From Clostridium_AM tanneri (lineage in GTDB: Bacteria > Bacillota > Clostridia > Clostridiales > Clostridiaceae), in the NCBI RefSeq assembly GCF_033659955.1, contig NZ_JARUJP010000002.1:62001-126000 (forward strand): DNA of 64,000 nucleotides, in the 5' to 3' direction. Shown here in pieces: positions 59,660 through 64,000 of the stretch (positions are counted from its first letter, which is position 1; each line of letters opens with the position of its first letter). A program made the translations under genes and the position numbers. The notes beneath the pieces are model-generated. The model had not been told where the DNA came from, did not search any database, and worked only from the letters and a program-made list of their open reading frames with translations.

Positions 59660-60094
59660 TTAGCCTATGACCCTAAAAGATGTACTTCCGATTCTAATTT
59701 CATCTCCTGAATTCAAATATTCTCTGCCCTCTATTCTTTCTCCATTTAATAATGTTCCATTTGTACTTCCCAAATCCTCCAAAATGCAATCATTATTTTT
59801 AACATATACTCTAGCATGATGACTGGAAGCATAGGGGTCGTCCAATATAAGTAGGTTATCATTTTTTCTTCCTATTGTTATATCTCCTCGAACAGGGATA
59901 ACCCCACCCCTTCTCAAATTGGAATTATTACCTGCACTAATAACCTCTAATCCAAAGGATTTTCTGCTACTTCTAACTTTTCTTCCTCCGTTTTTTACAT
60001 CCTTATACATTATACGTAGGGCTATGAAAATTATAATGTAAATTATTCCAATAATTATAATTTTAAATATTAAGCTTAGCTTACTCAGATCCAT
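59660..60094 (-). CDS. Membrane-anchored FHA domain protein
   Basis: A 144-residue protein: one N-terminal membrane helix (about 8-28) and a cytoplasmic FHA domain with GRKNDNL, SSHHARV and GSTNGTLLNG, the phosphothreonine-binding signatures. It heads an FHA-FtsW-PBP set like mycobacterial FhaB next to rodA-pbpA, where it links Ser/Thr kinase signalling to wall growth. A kinase is not in this window. AAGG-type ribosome site precedes the ATG. Confidence 0.9.
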   Translation of the reverse strand: MDLSKLSLIFKIIIIGIIYIIIFIALRIMYKDVKNGGRKVRSSRKSFGLEVISAGNNSNLRRGGVIPVRGDITIGRKNDNLLILDDPYASSHHARVYVKNNDCILEDLGSTNGTLLNGERIEGREYLNSGDEIRIGSTSFRVIG

Positions 60095-60170
60095 ATAATC
60101 ACCTTCTCGTAAACTTATTAGTATATTTTCTTAGTAAATTTTCATTTTAATTATGCAATAAATATATCAA

Positions 60171-60205
60171 AAGACTAGCATCTTAGCTTTGTCAATGCTA
60201 GTCTT
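60171..60205 (-). terminator. Terminator of uvrA
   Basis: AAGACTAGCAT pairs perfectly over 11 bp with ATGCTAGTCTT around a 13-base loop, just past the uvrA stop, followed on the minus strand by TTGATATATTTATT. Confidence 0.75.
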
Positions 60206-60219
60206 AAGTCTCATATAAA

Positions 60220-63042
60220 TTATAGCATCTTTTTTAAATATTGTCCCGTATAAGAGGATTTATTTTGAACTATTTCCTCTGGTGTTCCTGTACATAAAAT
60301 AGTTCCTCCTTTTTCTCCTCCTTCAGGACCCAAATCAATGATGTAGTCTGAACACTTAATAACATCTAAGTTATGTTCTATGACCACTACAGTATTTCCT
60401 GTATCCACAATCCTCTGAAGGATATCAACAAGTCTACTTACATCATCTATATGAAGACCTGTTGTAGGTTCATCTAATATATACAACGTCTTCCCAGTAC
60501 TTCTTTTAGACAACTCATAGGCTAGCTTTATCCTTTGGGCCTCTCCTCCAGATAACTGAGTTGATGGCTGACCTAGTCTAACATAGCCTAATCCTACATC
60601 AAAAAGCGTTTGAATCTTATTCTTGATTCTAGGAATATTTTCAAAGAACGTTAATGCCTCTTCTACAGTCATATTTAAAATATCGTCTATATTCTTACCC
60701 TTATACTTTACCTCAAGAGTTTCTCTATTATATCTTTTTCCCTTACAAACCTCACAAGGCACATACACGTCAGATAAAAATTGCATTTCTATTTTTATTA
60801 TTCCATCACCACTACAAGCTTCACATCTTCCACCTTTAACATTGAAGCTAAATCTACCGGGTTTATATCCTCTCATTTTTGCTTCAGAAGTATTTGAGAA
60901 TACTTCTCTTATAATATCGAATACCCCAGTGTAGGTTGCTGGATTTGAACGTGGAGTTCTACCTATAGGACTTTGATCTATATTTATAATTTTATCTATA
61001 TTTTCTACTCCCAGAATATCTTTATGCATTCCTGGATTATTCTTTGATCTATTAATTATTTTATTCAACCCTTTAAATAATATCTCATTAATAAGGGTAC
61101 TTTTTCCTGAACCTGAGACTCCAGTAACGCAAGTAAGAGTTCCTAGTGGAAATGTTACATTTATATCCTTAAGGTTATTTTCCTTTGCTCCTTTTACTTC
61201 TATGTTGTTTCCATTGCCTTCTCTTCTAGAAGATGGAATATCTATCTTTTTCTTACCGCTTAGATACTGACCAGTTATTGATCTTTCGCATTTAATTATT
61301 TCTTCCATAGTTCCTGCAGCAACTATTTCACCGCCATGCTCTCCAGCTCCTGGCCCTATATCAACAATGAAATCTGCTTCATTCATAGTGTCTTCATCAT
61401 GTTCTACTACAACAAGTGTATTTCCCAAATCTCTTAAGTGTTTTAATGCAGCAATAAGTTTGTCGTTATCCCTTTGATGAAGCCCTATACTAGGTTCATC
61501 AAGTATATACAGTACTCCTACTAGACTTGATCCTATTTGAGTAGCAAGCCTAATTCTTTGAGCTTCTCCTCCTGAAAGAGTTCCTGAATTTCTACCTAAA
61601 TTTAAATAATCAAGCCCTACATCAATTAGAAACTTTAGTCTACTTCTAATTTCTTTTAATATTTGATCACTAATTATTTTGTCTTTTTCAGATAAGTCTA
61701 CTTGCTCTAAAAACTCCAATTCATCTTTTATAGACATTCTACAGAATTCAAAAATGTTTTTATCACCGACAGCTACGGATAAAGCTTCCGGCCTAAGTCT
61801 CGCTCCTTTACACTTAGGGCATGGGTTATCGCTCATATAGTTTTCAACTTCACCTTTTATATAATCAGAATTCGTTTCTAGATACCTTCTTTTTAAATTA
61901 TTGATTACTCCTTCAAAGGCATGGTTAAATTCCATAGCACGATCTTCTTTAGTATAGTTAACCTTTATCTTTTCACCTTTAAGTCCATATAATAATATTT
62001 CCACCACTTCAGGTTTTAACTTTTCTATTGGTGTATCAAGCTTAAATTTATATTCCTTTGAAAGTGCTTTTAATATACTAAAAGTCCAGGAATCTTCCTT
62101 TAAACTTCCACTTCCCCAAGGTACAATAGCACCATCTAAAATACTCTTGCTTTTATCTGGTATAACCAAACTTTCATCTATTTCCATTAACGTGCCAAGT
62201 CCATCGCATCTATCACATTTTCCGAAAGGAGAGTTAAAAGAAAACATCCTTGGAGCAAGTTCTCCAATGCTTATACCACAATCAACACAGGCAAAGTTCT
62301 CACTAAACAACATGTCATCTTCTCCAATTATATTTACGATAACTATGCCTTCTGATAGCTTAAGAGCAGTTTCCAGAGAATCTGCTAACCTACTTTTAAT
62401 TTCTTCCTTTACTACTAATCTATCTATTACTGCCTCAATGTTATGCCTTTTATTCTTTTCAAGTTTTACTTCTTCTTCTTGTAAATCAATAGTCTCTCCA
62501 TCAATTCTGGCTCTTACAAAGCCGTTTTTTCTTATATTTTCAAGAACCTTTACATGTTCACCTTTTCTGCCTCTTATTATTGGTGCTAAAATTTGTATCT
62601 TGGTTCTTTCTGGCATCGAAAGAATCTTGTCTACCATTTGATCTACAGTCTGTTGAGTTATCTTCTTTCCACACTTTGGACAGTGAGGAGTCCCTATTCT
62701 TGCATACAATAGTCTCAAATAATCATATATTTCTGTAATAGTTCCAACTGTTGATCTAGGATTTTTACTTGTGGTTTTTTGGTCTATTGCAATTGCAGGT
62801 GATAAACCTTCTATATACTCTACATCTGGTTTATTCATTTGACCAAGAAACTGTCTAGCATATGCAGATAATGACTCCACATATCGTCTCTGTCCTTCTG
62901 CATATAGAGTATCAAAAGCTAGAGAAGATTTTCCTGAACCAGACAACCCAGTAAATACCACTAGTTTCTCTCTAGGTATTTTTAGGTCTACATTCTTTAA
63001 GTTATGAACCTTAGCACCTTTTATTAATATGCTATCTCTCAT
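60220..63042 (-). CDS. uvrA: Excinuclease ABC subunit A
   Basis: A 940-residue ABC ATPase that scans DNA for damage and loads UvrB. Two ATPase modules: first Walker A GLSGSGKSS near residue 32 and second GVSGSGKST near 640; signatures LSGGEAQRI in both; two zinc-binding clusters (CPKCGKK region with CVDC, and CEACSGDG...CEVC). The frame extends five codons to a GTG with no good ribosome spacing; the ATG used is preceded by AAGGAG at a longish 14 bases and matches the conserved MRDSILIKGAKVHN start. uvrB lies next upstream. Confidence 0.96.
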   Translation of the reverse strand: MRDSILIKGAKVHNLKNVDLKIPREKLVVFTGLSGSGKSSLAFDTLYAEGQRRYVESLSAYARQFLGQMNKPDVEYIEGLSPAIAIDQKTTSKNPRSTVGTITEIYDYLRLLYARIGTPHCPKCGKKITQQTVDQMVDKILSMPERTKIQILAPIIRGRKGEHVKVLENIRKNGFVRARIDGETIDLQEEEVKLEKNKRHNIEAVIDRLVVKEEIKSRLADSLETALKLSEGIVIVNIIGEDDMLFSENFACVDCGISIGELAPRMFSFNSPFGKCDRCDGLGTLMEIDESLVIPDKSKSILDGAIVPWGSGSLKEDSWTFSILKALSKEYKFKLDTPIEKLKPEVVEILLYGLKGEKIKVNYTKEDRAMEFNHAFEGVINNLKRRYLETNSDYIKGEVENYMSDNPCPKCKGARLRPEALSVAVGDKNIFEFCRMSIKDELEFLEQVDLSEKDKIISDQILKEIRSRLKFLIDVGLDYLNLGRNSGTLSGGEAQRIRLATQIGSSLVGVLYILDEPSIGLHQRDNDKLIAALKHLRDLGNTLVVVEHDEDTMNEADFIVDIGPGAGEHGGEIVAAGTMEEIIKCERSITGQYLSGKKKIDIPSSRREGNGNNIEVKGAKENNLKDINVTFPLGTLTCVTGVSGSGKSTLINEILFKGLNKIINRSKNNPGMHKDILGVENIDKIINIDQSPIGRTPRSNPATYTGVFDIIREVFSNTSEAKMRGYKPGRFSFNVKGGRCEACSGDGIIKIEMQFLSDVYVPCEVCKGKRYNRETLEVKYKGKNIDDILNMTVEEALTFFENIPRIKNKIQTLFDVGLGYVRLGQPSTQLSGGEAQRIKLAYELSKRSTGKTLYILDEPTTGLHIDDVSRLVDILQRIVDTGNTVVVIEHNLDVIKCSDYIIDLGPEGGEKGGTILCTGTPEEIVQNKSSYTGQYLKKML

Positions 63043-63161
63043 TAGTTTTATCTTCACTCCTTAGTTTTCCATTAATAATTAAAATCAGTAGATAATTTCT
63101 ATCAAAAAATTATTTTATAATAAATATTGCAAATTTACAATAAGCATTCTACAGCAATTAC

Positions 63162-64000
63162 CTAGCTCTTTTTTTGTTTTTTGAGTTTAAATATAATATC
63201 ACGAAGATGTGCAGCTTGTTCAAACTGTAAATCCTTAGACGCTTGTTTCATTTCCTTTTCATATTTTGCTATAAGGGCATCTATATTTTCTTTGTTTGCC
63301 TCTATCGCTTCCTCTAGACTATCATATTTCTCCTTTTCTTCTGAAACCTTTGTAGCCTCTATTACTTCCCTGATTTCCTTCTTAACCGTAGTTGGGGTAA
63401 TGTCATAGTCTTCATTATATTTCATCTGTATCTTTCTTCTTCTGTTTGTTTCTGTTATAGCCTTATTCATAGAGTCCGTTATTCTATCCGCATACATAAT
63501 GACTTTACTTTCAGAGTTTCTTGCTGCTCTACCTATAGTCTGTATAAGAGATCTCTCTGACCTTAAAAATCCCTCTTTGTCTGCATCAAGTATAGTAACT
63601 AAAGCTACTTCTGGAATATCTAGTCCTTCTCTCAAGAGATTTATACCAACTAAAACATCAAAAACTCCTTTTCTTAAATCTCTAATTATCTTCATTCTCT
63701 CTATAGTATTTATGTCAGAGTGTAGATAGGTAGTTTTTATTCCCATATCTTTTAGGTAGTCTGTTAGGTCTTCTGCCATCTTTTTAGTAAGGGTAGTAAC
63801 TAAAGTTCTAAACCCTTTATCTATAGTTTGCTTAATGCTAGAATACAAATCATCTATTTGACCCTTAATAGGTTTAACTATAATTTCTGGATCTAATAAA
63901 CCTGTTGGTCTAATTATCTGCTCAGCTACATTGGTTGAATGATTTAATTCATAATCTGCAGGTGTAGCACTAACAAAAACAGTTTGACTTAGCTTACCTT
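63162..64000 (-). CDS. uvrB: Excinuclease ABC subunit B, C-terminal part (cut by window edge)
   Basis: The gene enters from the right edge in open frame: the terminal translation GKLSQTVFVSATPADYELNHST continues through RPTGLLDPEIIVKPIKGQIDD, the helicase motifs TLTKKMAEDLTDYLKD, YLHSDINTIERM, GINLLREGLDIPEVALVTILDADKEGFLRSERSLIQTIGRAARN, and ends with the UVR domain (KEMKQASKDLQFEQAAHLRDIIFKLKKQ) that binds UvrC. About 279 codons of the usual 660 are present. UvrB verifies damage and recruits UvrC. It lies 119 bases before uvrA. Confidence 0.97.
   Translation of the reverse strand, partial: GKLSQTVFVSATPADYELNHSTNVAEQIIRPTGLLDPEIIVKPIKGQIDDLYSSIKQTIDKGFRTLVTTLTKKMAEDLTDYLKDMGIKTTYLHSDINTIERMKIIRDLRKGVFDVLVGINLLREGLDIPEVALVTILDADKEGFLRSERSLIQTIGRAARNSESKVIMYADRITDSMNKAITETNRRRKIQMKYNEDYDITPTTVKKEIREVIEATKVSEEKEKYDSLEEAIEANKENIDALIAKYEKEMKQASKDLQFEQAAHLRDIIFKLKKQKKS

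Noticed and set aside
62147..62641. 164-codon open frame on the plus strand across uvrA
   Set aside because: Antisense to uvrA with no start signal and no recognisable product.

Overview
The window reads as chromosomal DNA of a low-GC Gram-positive anaerobe of the class Clostridia, most likely Clostridium or a close relative. Evidence: strong A/T bias, AGGAGG-type ribosome sites with ATG/TTG/GTG starts, T-box and lysine riboswitch leaders, superoxide reductase (desulfoferrodoxin), HydE for [FeFe] hydrogenase maturation, pyruvate kinase with the extra C-terminal phosphohistidine domain, and the rapZ-yvcK-whiA block. I would not name a species. No rRNA, tRNA, CRISPR array, prophage or insertion sequence was seen. 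Nearly all genes are on the minus strand; exceptions are a HAD phosphatase, a double P-loop ATPase and motAB. Both edge genes (prfC and uvrB) are cut by the window.

Layout. 1-3.5 kb: prfC start, HAD phosphatase, trpS under a tryptophan T-box, and dfx preceded by two PerR-box-like arms. 3.5-12.1 kb: one gene of about 2880 codons for a cyclic beta-1,2-glucan synthase-like membrane enzyme. 12.3-15.1 kb: lysC-lysA under a lysine riboswitch with a clear terminator. 15.2-26.6 kb: M18 aminopeptidase, double P-loop ATPase, hydE, ftsH-helD, pepV-type dipeptidase, and proS under a proline T-box. 26.7-32.8 kb: a cell-envelope defence block (DedA, BceAB-type ABC transporter, BceRS-type two-component system, PAP2 phosphatase). 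32.9-36.9 kb: a chemoreceptor divergent from motAB. 37-39.3 kb: an operon of SGNH acetylesterase, PadR regulator and Vat-like acetyltransferase behind a consensus promoter with two identical palindromic operators. 39.6-48.3 kb: rlmD-type methyltransferase, a DUF1540 protein, pyk, pfkA and dnaE. 48.5-53 kb: rapZ-yvcK-whiA-spxR-like operon. 53.1-64 kb: murB, uvrC, a YdjM-type membrane protein, an FHA-FtsW-PBP cassette, uvrA and the uvrB C-terminus.

How the genes work together. Several groups form clear units: lysC and lysA make lysine and sense it through the leader RNA; pfkA and pyk are committed glycolytic steps; UvrA, UvrB and UvrC make up excision repair; RapZ, YvcK, WhiA, MurB, FtsW and the PBP bear on envelope growth and division. 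The DedA-Bce-PAP2 block brings together three functions that act on or around the undecaprenyl carrier lipid.

The least ordinary material is regulatory: the twin palindromes in the esterase/PadR/acetyltransferase promoter, direct repeats at a promoter embedded in a terminator ahead of bceAB, the paired PerR-like arms at dfx, a possible pfkA transcript beginning exactly at a hairpin, and a possible small RNA ahead of the DUF1540 gene. I found no convincing evidence of a wholly new multi-gene system; the esterase/PadR/acetyltransferase operon is the best candidate for one not described as such.
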